Positions 26,401 to 35,169 of a DNA stretch of 64,000 bases are shown one piece after another. Numbering within the stretch: the stretch's first letter is position 1; every line of letters begins with the position of its first letter. The stretch lies in contig CANFHU010000003.1 of the NCBI GenBank assembly GCA_947446925.1, positions 62,001 to 126,000 on the forward strand. Reading direction: 5' to 3'. The position numbers and the translations under genes were made by a program. The notes beneath the pieces were generated by a model, which was not told where the DNA came from, searched no databases, and saw only the letters and a list, made by a program, of their open reading frames with translations. Source of the stretch: Flavobacteriia bacterium. GTDB taxonomy: Bacteria > Bacteroidota > Bacteroidia > Flavobacteriales_D > Crocinitomicaceae.

Positions 26401-27388
26401 TCGTTTTGATCCTACTGATTATCAATTTTTATCGCTAGTGTCTTCTCCTTTAATTAGTAATCCTAACTTGAAACCGGAAACTACTATAGATTATGAATTA
26501 GGGTTTCAACAAGTGTTAACAAAAACATCTTCGATTAAAATTTCCGCTTATTATCGTGAACAACGTAATCAAGTTCAATTGGTAAATGTTTTTGATGCAT
26601 ACCCTAAGTCATATAAAACATATGGTAATCGTGATTTTGGTACAGTTAAAGGGTTGACAATTGCGTATGATTTAAGAAGAACAGGTAATTTAAGAATGAC
26701 AGCAAACTACACCTTGCAATTTGCAGAGGGTACAGGTACAGACGCTGCTTCAATTGCTTCATTTATTCAAGCAGGATTACCAAACCTACGTAATATTTTC
26801 CCATACGATTTCGATACTAGACATCAATTTAATTTTGTAACAGATTATCGTTATGGAGAGGGTGAAGCGTATAACGGTCCTGAAATTGCTGGTGTTAAAT
26901 TATTCGAAAATGTTGGTTTAAATATAACTACAAATGTTTTTTCTGGTAATCCATACTCTTCACAGTCTACAATAACAAACGCTGCTACGATGAGTCCTTT
27001 AGCTTCAGGTTTAACAGGTACATTAAATGGTTCGCGTAAACCTTGGTCATATCGTTTAGATATGCAGTTAGATAAAAATATTCAGTTTACGATTAAAGAT
27101 AAATCAGCGAATGCTTCTGATCCAACTTTAAACAAGGATAAAAAAGTATTTTTGAATGTCTATGTACGAGCTACAAATTTATTTAATCAATTTAATGTTG
27201 TAAATATATATAGAGCAACAGGTAACTGGAATGATGACGGGTATTTAGCAGCAGCTCAATTCCAGCAGTCTATTCAAAATCAGTATGACGAAAGTTCTTT
27301 TAGAGATTATTATACAATGAAAGTTCAAAATGCTTTCAATATTAGTGCACCTCGTACAATTCGTTTAGGTTTAAGATTTGATTTTTAA
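23465..27388 (+). CDS. TonB-dependent receptor with carboxypeptidase-like N-domain
   Basis: This large outer-membrane protein has 1307 residues from ATG at 23465; a longer frame upstream adds a hydrophobic stretch unlikely to be translated. A signal peptide (RKLSLFVATVFLSVAYTFSQ) leads to a CarboxypepD_reg-like domain (GEITGFVFDA..., with NGKYRLPGIQPG), then a threonine-rich linker. A plug follows with GVNNSTGVMSLRGGDKES, GGIPASYGDATGGIISVTTKG, and a barrel ending in RLGLRFDF. No SusD partner is adjacent. Instead a T9SS-type cargo and a PorV-like gene follow at 27 and 18 bases, so they form an operon. The ligand is unknown. Confidence 0.9.
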   Translation: MVRKLSLFVATVFLSVAYTFSQNGTGEITGFVFDAINKSEGVFDAKIIVKSGTETKYIGKTDFNGKYRLPGIQPGMYDIFVTQNLEGYEPTGLTGVTISSDKINSLEPFFLEKAKIEKPTSTTTTNPSNVTKPTSNKGGEKELDAAKIKTKKYVRPLIDKDGGASGDSKGAAEIKEMAVRDVAGVVGTMAGVNNSTGVMSLRGGDKESSVAFIDGQKVKLGPNGGLNLPKGAFEEISVMTGGIPASYGDATGGIISVTTKGPTSNYFGNLEVVSSGLYIKGKDVNGYDGKVYGLDKYGYNLVEGMLSGPLLFKKDSLGKKERSILGFLISANYTSELDSRPLANGGGYRIKKEVRDEILANPLTPQPDGKVPLHATNFLRASDFEQNAWRMNAGRNAFTSTGKVDVKMGPSINLTFGGTFNYNFGKQYSYNSSLFNFANNGDNISSDFRVYGRFTQRFDNSKDPKALIKSASYTLMVDYSSRTDAYFDGRFKYNAFEYGHVGTFKTTQVPTYRMNYNNLTATQDGFRDERVDFTPSAINSSLATITSQYYSIYANSPQGHYENLNQIQQGNALINGDSPANVYDLWSNIGSPYNYMGKSQAEQFRITGNGNVIIGGHKITLGFEFEQRFDRSWSSSNPTNIWFLARKYTNSHISELDYTKGDTLNMGNYDQITYQRLNAGYAYNHNGVFGGQEAQKKFSEGDPSAQENQYFFDYNLRNKLNLTGGGANSTFVDVNRLDPSLLSIDMFSADELLNNGNSYISYYGYDKAGNKTYGKTDINSYFTKFDKYGNYQRAIGAFQPIYVAGYIMDKFSINDLLFNVGLRIDAFDANQPVLKDPYLLFNANTVAQAKAIYSKEPTTHAWLADDNKQLAIPSSIGDNYVVYVNDVNNPTAINGYRSGSNWYNAQGIPVDNPKVLEGPGGIAPWLIAPKVKTINASAFEQYKPQINFMPRFSFSFPISDQALFFAHYDILTKRPSSSNRFDPTDYQFLSLVSSPLISNPNLKPETTIDYELGFQQVLTKTSSIKISAYYREQRNQVQLVNVFDAYPKSYKTYGNRDFGTVKGLTIAYDLRRTGNLRMTANYTLQFAEGTGTDAASIASFIQAGLPNLRNIFPYDFDTRHQFNFVTDYRYGEGEAYNGPEIAGVKLFENVGLNITTNVFSGNPYSSQSTITNAATMSPLASGLTGTLNGSRKPWSYRLDMQLDKNIQFTIKDKSANASDPTLNKDKKVFLNVYVRATNLFNQFNVVNIYRATGNWNDDGYLAAAQFQQSIQNQYDESSFRDYYTMKVQNAFNISAPRTIRLGLRFDF

Positions 27389-27415
27389 TAGATTATTACT
27401 TTAAAATATATAGTT

Positions 27416-30400
27416 ATGAAATATTTAGTAATTGCAGTAACATTAACCCTAAGTTCCATAGCATTTTCATATGATTATGATTTTGATAAAAAAGGGAATA
27501 CGCAAAAACATGTAAATAAATCTGGTTGTGCTCCTTCAAGTACTACACTTAGAATAAAATTTAATGATGTAAGTGCATTGCTTGAGACGGGCGGTATGCT
27601 GTTTTTAGATCGTTCTACTGGAGTTGGTACATATGAAGTGCCTAAAAATACAGGTTTAACAGCTATTTATGCTGCTTCCTTATGGATGGGTGGTGTAGAT
27701 GTCAATAATCAATTGAAAATAGCCGCTCAAAAATATCGTTCATCAGGAAATGATTTCTGGACTGGTCCATTAACATCTATAGCAGGTACTGGGAATTATG
27801 ATCCAAAAAATCCTATTGGAGATAAAACAATAAAAGATTTTGGTGAAGCTAATATAGGAAAAGAAGAGTGTGCTGCATATGATAAATTTTTTACAATTCG
27901 TAAAGCTGAAGTTATACAATTTGCTACGTGGTGGGATGCATGTAAAGGATTGAAATCTAATACTGAATTATGTGCAACAATACCTGTTCCTAATAATGAG
28001 GTATTAAATAGAATTTATTCATGGCCTGCACATGGGGATGAAACTCTAAAACAAGATCACTATTTAGCACCATTTTATGATAACGCGGAATGTCAAGATG
28101 GCAAAGATGGTTGGTATGATCCATTAAACGATGGAGATTATCCTTGGTACGATGATATTTTGAAAAAAGATGATATTGTATGTGGTAGTGATCGTCGTAT
28201 CTCTTTGTTTGGAGATGAAACAAATTGGTGGATTTTTAATGATAAAGGAAATATACATACTGAAACTGGAGGTGATCCTATTGGTATGGAAATACGTGCT
28301 CAGGCATTTACTTTTACTACTACGGATCAAATTAACCGTATGACCTTCTATAACTATGAAATAATTAATAGAGGATCACAAACTCTTTATGATACTTATT
28401 TTGCACAATATGTAGATCCGGATTTAGGTAATTACAGTGATGATTATGTTGGTTGTGATGTGACGCGTGGTTTAGGTTACTGTTATAATGCAGATGATAA
28501 TGATGAGGCTTTTGCAGGAAAATTAGGGTATGGTACAAACCCACCAGCAATAGGTGTTGATTTCTTTGAAGGGCCGTATCAAGATGCCGATGGTGTTGAT
28601 AATCCAGGACCTCATTTTGATAATCAAGGTAAGTTAGTTACTTATACAGTTCAACAAGCATTAGATAATAGAGGTATTGTTTACGCCGGATTAGGTATAG
28701 GTTATGGTGATGGAATTGTAGATAATGAACGTTATGGTATGAAACGTTTTACGTACTATACCGGTTCTGGTTCAAATAGTCAATCAGTTTCAGATCCTAC
28801 AAAAGCTGGTGAGTATTACAATTACATGAATGGAAAGTGGCGTTTTGGTGATAAAACGATGTATGGTGGTTCCGGTTATCCAGGTGATCCTAATGTAACA
28901 ACTGTTCAAGCAGATTATATGTTTCCAGGTGATTCTGATACACTAAATTGGAGTACTAAAGGAAAAATACAAGGTAAAAAAGATTGGTCTGAAATTTCTG
29001 AAAAAAATGCAAAAGGTGATAGACGATTTGTTCAATCTGCTGGTCCTTTTACTCTAAAACCAGGTGCGATAAACAATATTACTGTTGGTATAGTATATGC
29101 CCGTAGTACAGAAAGTGGATTGTTAGCTTCTGTGGATGCTTTAAGAAGAGCAGATACGAAAGCACAACAATTATTTGATAATTGTTTTAAAATTTTGGAG
29201 CCACCAAGTGCTCCTAAATTGACTATTCAAGAGTTAGATAAAGAACTAATTTTAACATTAAGTAATCCTACTCCTTCTAATAATATCGGAGAGAATTATA
29301 TTCAGAAAGATTACGCAATAGACCCTAGTTTTTCCGATAAATTTTACCGTTTTGAAGGCTATATGATTTATCAAGCTAAATCAGAGAAAGTTTCTGCTAC
29401 TGATTTATATAATACAGATAATGCTCGTTTAGTTGCTCAATGTGATATTAAGAATGGAGTTTCAAAAATAATCAATTACGAGTATGATGAAGATTTTGGA
29501 ATTTCAGTTCCTGTTTTAAAAGTTAAAGGAAATGATGATGGTATAAAACATAGTTTTTCTGTAGCTTATGACATGTTTACGAATACTAAATTGACTAATA
29601 ACAAATCCTATTATTATATTGCTGTAGCTTATGCATATAATAATTATAAAACATACATTCCAGATGAACCTGGATTTACAGATGGTCAAAAAATTCCATT
29701 TATTATGTCTAGAACAGGATATGATGGAACTTCGATCAAGCCTATGTTGGGTATACCACATAAATCATTAGTTGAAAATGTAATTCAAAAAACTAATTTT
29801 GGTTATACTCCTCAGATTATTCGCTTAGACGGAAGAGGTCATGGAAATCGTGAAATTGAGATGATTAAAACTTCTGTGGATGAGATTGTATCTAACGGTA
29901 AAATTACTACTCCGACTTATGATTACGGAAAGGGTCCTTTAAATATTAAAGTTGTAGATCCATTAAATTTAGCTAAAGGTTATTTTGAATGTAAGTTTAG
30001 AAAGTATACAGTATCCCCAGATCAACAGTTTGAAGCTGTAAATAATGATGGTGTAGATTCAGCTTCATGGGTTATATATCGTTATAATAGTAAATCGGGA
30101 GGAGTATTATTGGACTCTATAGTTTCAGAAAATACAATTGCTATTAATAATGAACAATTAATTCCTAAGTGGGGTATTTCAGTTCAAATTACGCAAAGTG
30201 AAGCGATTCGTCTTGATGCAAAAATGAAAGTGAGTGAACAAGTTCAATATCGACGTTTTTCTGAACCAATTTCTTCTACTATTCACTTTACGGATTCTTC
30301 AAAGAAATGGCTTTCTTTTGTAAGAGATAATGATTTATTCGGACCTGATAATTGGATTAGATCTGGAATCAGAGAGAAAAATATAACTGATAATAAAGTT

Positions 30401-31642
30401 AGTTTAGGCTTCTATAATCCATATTTATATCCTGACGCAACTTATGGTAAGGATTCTACTAATCATGAAGCATGGATTGATAATAATCAAAAATATTCTA
30501 AACTTTTAAATGGTGGAATAGCGCCACATTGTTTGGTTGGTTATCAATCAGATTATATGCCCTTGGCTTATCCTAGTGTTTTAAATTCACTTTCAATCTC
30601 GAATATTAGAGATCGAGTTTCTTTAATTCGTACACCAAGTGTTGATATTGTAATAACTTCTGATACAACTAAATGGACTAGATGTGCAGTTATTGAATTA
30701 GGTAGAACAAAATCGCTAACTGAAGGTGCTGCTGATGCTGGTGCGTTAAGAAAAGGGAATAGTGTTGATAAACGTGGCAAACTTATTACTGGGTCAACTG
30801 GTATGGGTTGGTTCCCAGGTTATGCTATCGATGTAGAAACGGGTGTACGTTTACATATGGCATTTGGAGAAAATTCTTTCTTATTTAATGATAATGGTAG
30901 AGATATGATTTGGAATCCTACTAGTGTTATGTATGATGCTAATGGTCAACCACATTTAGGTGGTCAACATCCGATTTATGTTTTTGGTAATAATGTGCAC
31001 AATTTTACTAGTACTAGTAGAAATTGTCCATATTATGACGGTGTAAATAACTGGATTTATGACAAATTAAAAATTGGTAATGATAAGAGTATCGAAGATG
31101 TATACACAAGTTTAGTTTGGATTGTTAATCCGTTATTAACTAATAGTCAAACTTTATTATCTTCAGATTTAGTTATTAAAACACGTTTATCTAAACAGTA
31201 CAATGATTATACTGCAACTGGTAGAAACAATGGTAAACCAATGTATGGATGGTCAATGGATGAAATTGCATCGGATGTAGCAAGTCAAGATATACAAAAA
31301 AATGCTTTGTCCTTAGTTAATGTTGTGCCAAATCCTTACTATGCTTATTCTGAATATGAAAAAAATCGTTTGGATACCCGTGTTAAAATCACAAATTTAC
31401 CTGCTAAATGTAATGTCTCAATTTATAATTTAAGTGGTAAATTAATTCGTTCATTCAAAATTGATCACACAGCTGATGAAACTGAAAAACGTGTGTATTA
31501 TATTGATTGGGATATGAAGAATAATCAAGCAATTCCAATTGCGAGTGGTGTTTATTTAATTCATGTAGAAGTACCTGGTGTAGGTGAAACTATCATTAAG
31601 TTCTTTGGAGGTGTAAGGCAAATCGATTTAGAGAACATTTAA
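27416..31642 (+). CDS. Large secreted protein with T9SS-like C-terminal domain
   Basis: The 1408-residue protein has an N-terminal signal (KYLVIAVTLTLSSIAFS) and no recognised enzyme domain. The last 100 residues look like a T9SS sorting domain: VVPNPYYAYSEYE, a beta-sandwich with VKITNLPAKCNVSIYNLSGKLIR, and GVYLIHVEVPGVGETIIKFFGG. Such domains direct export across the outer membrane. The middle is rich in Asp, Tyr and Gly (YPGDPN-like loops, several WW/WF pairs), so metal or glycan binding is possible but unproven. The context places it as cargo between a TonB receptor and a PorV-family shuttle. The function is unknown. Confidence 0.75.
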   Translation: MKYLVIAVTLTLSSIAFSYDYDFDKKGNTQKHVNKSGCAPSSTTLRIKFNDVSALLETGGMLFLDRSTGVGTYEVPKNTGLTAIYAASLWMGGVDVNNQLKIAAQKYRSSGNDFWTGPLTSIAGTGNYDPKNPIGDKTIKDFGEANIGKEECAAYDKFFTIRKAEVIQFATWWDACKGLKSNTELCATIPVPNNEVLNRIYSWPAHGDETLKQDHYLAPFYDNAECQDGKDGWYDPLNDGDYPWYDDILKKDDIVCGSDRRISLFGDETNWWIFNDKGNIHTETGGDPIGMEIRAQAFTFTTTDQINRMTFYNYEIINRGSQTLYDTYFAQYVDPDLGNYSDDYVGCDVTRGLGYCYNADDNDEAFAGKLGYGTNPPAIGVDFFEGPYQDADGVDNPGPHFDNQGKLVTYTVQQALDNRGIVYAGLGIGYGDGIVDNERYGMKRFTYYTGSGSNSQSVSDPTKAGEYYNYMNGKWRFGDKTMYGGSGYPGDPNVTTVQADYMFPGDSDTLNWSTKGKIQGKKDWSEISEKNAKGDRRFVQSAGPFTLKPGAINNITVGIVYARSTESGLLASVDALRRADTKAQQLFDNCFKILEPPSAPKLTIQELDKELILTLSNPTPSNNIGENYIQKDYAIDPSFSDKFYRFEGYMIYQAKSEKVSATDLYNTDNARLVAQCDIKNGVSKIINYEYDEDFGISVPVLKVKGNDDGIKHSFSVAYDMFTNTKLTNNKSYYYIAVAYAYNNYKTYIPDEPGFTDGQKIPFIMSRTGYDGTSIKPMLGIPHKSLVENVIQKTNFGYTPQIIRLDGRGHGNREIEMIKTSVDEIVSNGKITTPTYDYGKGPLNIKVVDPLNLAKGYFECKFRKYTVSPDQQFEAVNNDGVDSASWVIYRYNSKSGGVLLDSIVSENTIAINNEQLIPKWGISVQITQSEAIRLDAKMKVSEQVQYRRFSEPISSTIHFTDSSKKWLSFVRDNDLFGPDNWIRSGIREKNITDNKVSLGFYNPYLYPDATYGKDSTNHEAWIDNNQKYSKLLNGGIAPHCLVGYQSDYMPLAYPSVLNSLSISNIRDRVSLIRTPSVDIVITSDTTKWTRCAVIELGRTKSLTEGAADAGALRKGNSVDKRGKLITGSTGMGWFPGYAIDVETGVRLHMAFGENSFLFNDNGRDMIWNPTSVMYDANGQPHLGGQHPIYVFGNNVHNFTSTSRNCPYYDGVNNWIYDKLKIGNDKSIEDVYTSLVWIVNPLLTNSQTLLSSDLVIKTRLSKQYNDYTATGRNNGKPMYGWSMDEIASDVASQDIQKNALSLVNVVPNPYYAYSEYEKNRLDTRVKITNLPAKCNVSIYNLSGKLIRSFKIDHTADETEKRVYYIDWDMKNNQAIPIASGVYLIHVEVPGVGETIIKFFGGVRQIDLENI

Positions 31643-31660
31643 TTGTAAAATGAGATTAGT

Positions 31661-32752
31661 ATGAAAAATTCAATCAACATAAAAAAAATCGGAGTATTTT
31701 CCTTCTTGTTCTCCATTTCTTCCATAATTTTTGCTGGAAATGAAGATCGTGCTGGTTCTGCAGGAGCTTCTCAATTATTAATTAATCCATGGTGTAGATC
31801 ATCTGCTTTAGGAGATGCTAATGTTGCAAACTCTATGGGGTTAGAAGCTACTTTTACAAATATTGCTGGTTTAGCTCAAACGGATAAAACCCAATTAAAA
31901 TTTAATTTCACTAATTGGTTAGGAAGCGCTGGTATACCATTCTCAAGCGCTGGTATTGCGCAACGTATTAGTTCTTCAAGTGTAATAGCACTAAGTGTTC
32001 AATCGATGAGTTTTGGTGATTTAATGATTACAACTGTAGATAATCCGGAAGGTGGAATAGGAAAATTTTCCCCGAAAATGTCTGTTATTAATGTAGGTTA
32101 CGCTAAATCATTTACCACTTCTATTTCAGGGGGATTTAATTTAAAAGTGCTTAATGAATCTATTTCAAATTTAGGATCTACAGGAATTGCGATTGATGCT
32201 GGTATAAAATATGTTACTGGTAAGTTAGATCGTATGAAAATGGGAATTACGCTTAAAAATATTGGCGCTCCTATGACTATGAATGGGGATGGATTAGGTA
32301 CGCAGGTAACTGTAATTAAGAATGGTACTAATATTACTACAGATCAACGTTCACAAAAATACGAGTTACCATCTATGATGTCTATGGGTGTTTCTTATGA
32401 TATTATAAATGATACTGTAAGTGATAACAAATTTACCGCTGCTTTTGCATTTACTGCTAATTCATTTTCAAATGACCAATATAGAATAGGTTTAGATTAT
32501 CTTTTTAATACTGGTATTGCTGCATTTAATTTACGTGCAGGGTATGTCTATGAAAAAAATGTTACTAATGCTGCAAATAGAACAAATGCTTTAACTGGTT
32601 TAACTGCAGGTATGTCTGTGGATTTAATTTCTAGGAAAACAACCCCGGAAGGTGTTAAAAAGCAATCCGCAATTGGTTTAGAATATGCTGTGAGAATGTC
32701 TAATCCTTTTGGTTTAATACACAGTTTTGGTGTTTCTATTAGTTTAAAATAA
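31661..32752 (+). CDS. PorV/PorQ-family outer-membrane protein
   Basis: Type IX secretion shuttle family, 363 residues. A signal peptide (IGVFSFLFSISSIIFAG) is followed by AGSAGASQLLINPWCRSSALGDANVANS, close to the GAxxLxI.ptaRa.amGgA start of PorV/PorQ/UPF0164 barrels. Fourteen or so amphipathic strands end in SFGVSISLK. PorV escorts T9SS cargo to the attachment complex. Its position directly after a T9SS cargo gene suggests a dedicated partner, which is inference. Confidence 0.82.
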   Translation: MKNSINIKKIGVFSFLFSISSIIFAGNEDRAGSAGASQLLINPWCRSSALGDANVANSMGLEATFTNIAGLAQTDKTQLKFNFTNWLGSAGIPFSSAGIAQRISSSSVIALSVQSMSFGDLMITTVDNPEGGIGKFSPKMSVINVGYAKSFTTSISGGFNLKVLNESISNLGSTGIAIDAGIKYVTGKLDRMKMGITLKNIGAPMTMNGDGLGTQVTVIKNGTNITTDQRSQKYELPSMMSMGVSYDIINDTVSDNKFTAAFAFTANSFSNDQYRIGLDYLFNTGIAAFNLRAGYVYEKNVTNAANRTNALTGLTAGMSVDLISRKTTPEGVKKQSAIGLEYAVRMSNPFGLIHSFGVSISLK

Positions 32753-32773
32753 TTTTTTATAATTTTGTTAAAT

Positions 32774-32806
32774 GTAGAGAGTCTATTTGGCTCTCTTTGT
32801 TTTTTA
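32774..32806 (+). terminator. Terminator after the PorV-family gene
   Basis: AGAGAG (32776-32781) pairs with CTCTCT (32791-32796), extended inward by TC/GG, with TTTGTTTTTT after it. It ends about 15 bases before greA, so greA needs its own promoter. TAATTTTG at 32760-32767 would place the hairpin in a greA leader, which is puzzling. Confidence 0.6.
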
Positions 32807-32820
32807 TATAATTTCAACTT

Positions 32821-33294
32821 ATGTCTCAAATAACTTATTATACGGAAGAAGGATTAAAAAAACTTCGTGATGAATTACATGAAATGAAAACCGTAATGCG
32901 TCCAGCTATTTCCGATCAAATTGCTGAAGCTAGAGATAAAGGTGATTTATCTGAGAACGCAGAATATGATGCTGCAAAAGAAGCGCAAGGATTGTTGGAA
33001 ATGAAAATTTCAAAGATGGAAGGTATTCTTGCAAACGCACGTATTATTGATGAATCAACGATAGATACTTCTAAAGTCTTTATATTAACTAAAGTTAGAA
33101 TCAAAAACATTTCAAACGGAATGGAAATGGAATATACGATAGTTGCTGAAAATGAAGCTGATCTAAAAGCTAAAAAGATTTCGATAGACTCACCTATTGG
33201 TAAAGGTTTATTAGGAAAAAAACTAGGTGAAATTGCGGATGTAACAACTCCTAATGGTATTATTCAGTTTGAAATAATGGATATTTCTAGATAA
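32821..33294 (+). CDS. greA: Transcription elongation factor GreA
   Basis: GreA rescues backtracked RNA polymerase. The 157-residue protein has the N-terminal coiled coil with the tip motif DKGDLSENAEYDAAKE (acidic residues that act in RNA cleavage) and a C-terminal FKBP-like domain ending in SPIGKGLLGKKLGE. The stop overlaps the next start (TAATG at 33291-33295), so GreA and the HIT protein are translationally coupled, a pairing seen in several Bacteroidota. Confidence 0.95.
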   Translation: MSQITYYTEEGLKKLRDELHEMKTVMRPAISDQIAEARDKGDLSENAEYDAAKEAQGLLEMKISKMEGILANARIIDESTIDTSKVFILTKVRIKNISNGMEMEYTIVAENEADLKAKKISIDSPIGKGLLGKKLGEIADVTTPNGIIQFEIMDISR

Positions 33295-33683
33295 TGGCTA
33301 CATTATTTACAAAAATTGTTAAAGGTGAAATACCTTGTTATAAAGTTGCTGAGTCAGATGATTTTTTAGCATTTTTAGATATTCAACCTTTAACAAAAGG
33401 CCATGTACTTGTTATTCCAAAGGTGGAAGTGGATTATATTTTTGATTTAGAGGATGATATACTTGCTAGAATGATTGTTTTTAGTAAATATGTTTCTAAT
33501 AAAATAAAAAGTGCCTATCCATGTAAAAAGATTGGAGTTACAGTAATTGGATTAGAAGTACCTCATGCACATATTCATTTGGTTCCGATCAATACTATTT
33601 CTGATATGAATTTTTCTAATTCTAAATTGAATTTAACTTCTTCAGAATTACAAGAAATTGCTGCTATTATTAGTAGTAAGTGA
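33294..33683 (+). CDS. HIT-family (histidine triad) nucleotide hydrolase
   Basis: At 129 residues this is a Hint/protein-kinase-C-inhibitor-like HIT protein. The triad HAHIHL has H91, H93 and H95, and the N-terminal part ends at GHVLVIPK. HIT enzymes cleave adenosine phosphoramidates or Ap4A-type dinucleotides; the true substrate is uncertain. It overlaps greA by one base and is followed by a strong hairpin. Confidence 0.92.
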   Translation: MATLFTKIVKGEIPCYKVAESDDFLAFLDIQPLTKGHVLVIPKVEVDYIFDLEDDILARMIVFSKYVSNKIKSAYPCKKIGVTVIGLEVPHAHIHLVPINTISDMNFSNSKLNLTSSELQEIAAIISSK

Positions 33684-33704
33684 TTTAATTTATGTGGATT
33701 ATAC

Positions 33705-33737
33705 AAAAAAAGACTGTTATTTTACAGTCTTTTTTTG
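33705..33737. terminator. Bidirectional terminator between HIT and acyltransferase genes
   Basis: AAAAAAAGACTGT and ACAGTCTTTTTTT form a long stem around a short A+T-rich loop. Each strand has a T-run, so it can end both convergent transcripts; the minus-strand gene stops at 33744. Confidence 0.85.
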
Positions 33738-33743
33738 TAGGAT

Positions 33744-35141
33744 TCATTTTTTATTTGATAGTATTTTTTTTAGTGTTTCAGCGTATCCATTATTCTTTTG
33801 TACATATAATATAATTCTAGTTTGAAGATACATAAGAATAAACATTATAATAATGCAAATTAAGGTTATAGGAACGTTAAATCTTGATTTATATCCTATT
33901 ATTGGTTTTACGAACTGGTAAATGATTATTAAGTGCCCAACATACAACCACAATGTATTTCTACTCATTTGCTTCATGAATTTTGGTAGGTCCTTAATTA
34001 TTAGGCTTAAAAATGCCATTATCGAACCTACGCTAATCACTATGCCAATTCTGTGATAGATTAGATTTGGACTATCATGCCAGAAGTAACTTTTACCGTA
34101 ATAATACATTTCAAAATGATTTCCTATTTCAGATAAAAAAATAAATCCTAGTCCAACAAAAGCGAGTTTAACACCTATAATTTTTTCAAAATTTTCTTTT
34201 TTAATTTCGTAATTTAACCACAAACCGAGTAAAGCACCGGCAAATATATATGCAAGCCATGGTGTTAAAGGAAACATGGATTTCGTTTCAAAATCATTAA
34301 GATAAGGGGCGACGAATATAGGTAGATGGGATAAATCAACGTTATTTAATAATGGGAATGATGAAATTACGATTAACATTAGTATAAAATAGATAGAAGT
34401 CATTATCCATTTTTTATGTCTAGAAATAAAATAAACGAACATAATAGTAAGTAATCCTAAAGCAATTATATGAAGTACATCAACGCGAAGGGCTCTTTGT
34501 TTCTCTTCGAGTGTTAATACATTAGATATAATTAAAAAGGGGATACTTATAATTACACCCCAAAAAACAGATGTTAATAAACGTTTCTTTTTATCTTCTT
34601 GTTCAAAATATTTTTTATTAAATAAAGCTTCTCTAAATCTTGTATGTTTGAGTGCGCCTTCTCTGAAAATATTTTTTATTACATTATCTTGGTAAACTGC
34701 TTCTTTGTTAGTGATTGATTTATAAACATAAATGCTCAATGAAATCCAGATGATTGTAAAAAATGTTTCACCAATACTTACAGATAAAAAGTGATTTAAT
34801 CCTTCTTTTGTGAAAATTTGTCCTATTTCGTAAATTGGAAAATTTAGTAAGTATCCCCAAAACAAAAGCGTGAAAATTCGATTAATACCGGCTTTAACTC
34901 TTGGGTTTGAACCATCTGATTGCTCTTGAGAAAGCATTAAAAATGTAAAAACAGCACCAGATACCATCATGAAAAAAGGAGCTGTATATCCTCTTAACAT
35001 CGTCCAAATTTTTATTCCTGTACTATGCCCATCACGAATAGATAAATCTAAAAAATCATACGTAGTGTGACCTTGTATCATCATAAATAATGCAAGTACA
35101 CGCATTAAATCAAGGAATAATATTCGTTTAGGCTTTTCCAT
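33744..35141 (-). CDS. Polytopic membrane protein (DUF1624 / acyltransferase-like)
   Basis: The 465-residue protein has about ten to eleven hydrophobic helices. It begins RILFLDLMRVLALFMMIQGHTTYDF, typical of DUF1624/heparan-alpha-glucosaminide N-acetyltransferase-like and acyltransferase-3 membrane families, where R and H near the first helix are conserved. Such proteins acylate sugars at the membrane surface. The acceptor here is unknown. It lies alone, converging with the HIT gene and followed upstream by the PorE-like gene on the same strand, 28 bases away. Confidence 0.7.
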   Translation of the reverse strand: MEKPKRILFLDLMRVLALFMMIQGHTTYDFLDLSIRDGHSTGIKIWTMLRGYTAPFFMMVSGAVFTFLMLSQEQSDGSNPRVKAGINRIFTLLFWGYLLNFPIYEIGQIFTKEGLNHFLSVSIGETFFTIIWISLSIYVYKSITNKEAVYQDNVIKNIFREGALKHTRFREALFNKKYFEQEDKKKRLLTSVFWGVIISIPFLIISNVLTLEEKQRALRVDVLHIIALGLLTIMFVYFISRHKKWIMTSIYFILMLIVISSFPLLNNVDLSHLPIFVAPYLNDFETKSMFPLTPWLAYIFAGALLGLWLNYEIKKENFEKIIGVKLAFVGLGFIFLSEIGNHFEMYYYGKSYFWHDSPNLIYHRIGIVISVGSIMAFLSLIIKDLPKFMKQMSRNTLWLYVGHLIIIYQFVKPIIGYKSRFNVPITLICIIIMFILMYLQTRIILYVQKNNGYAETLKKILSNKK

Positions 35142-35169
35142 AATTATAAATATAGAAAAAGTTGGAAGA

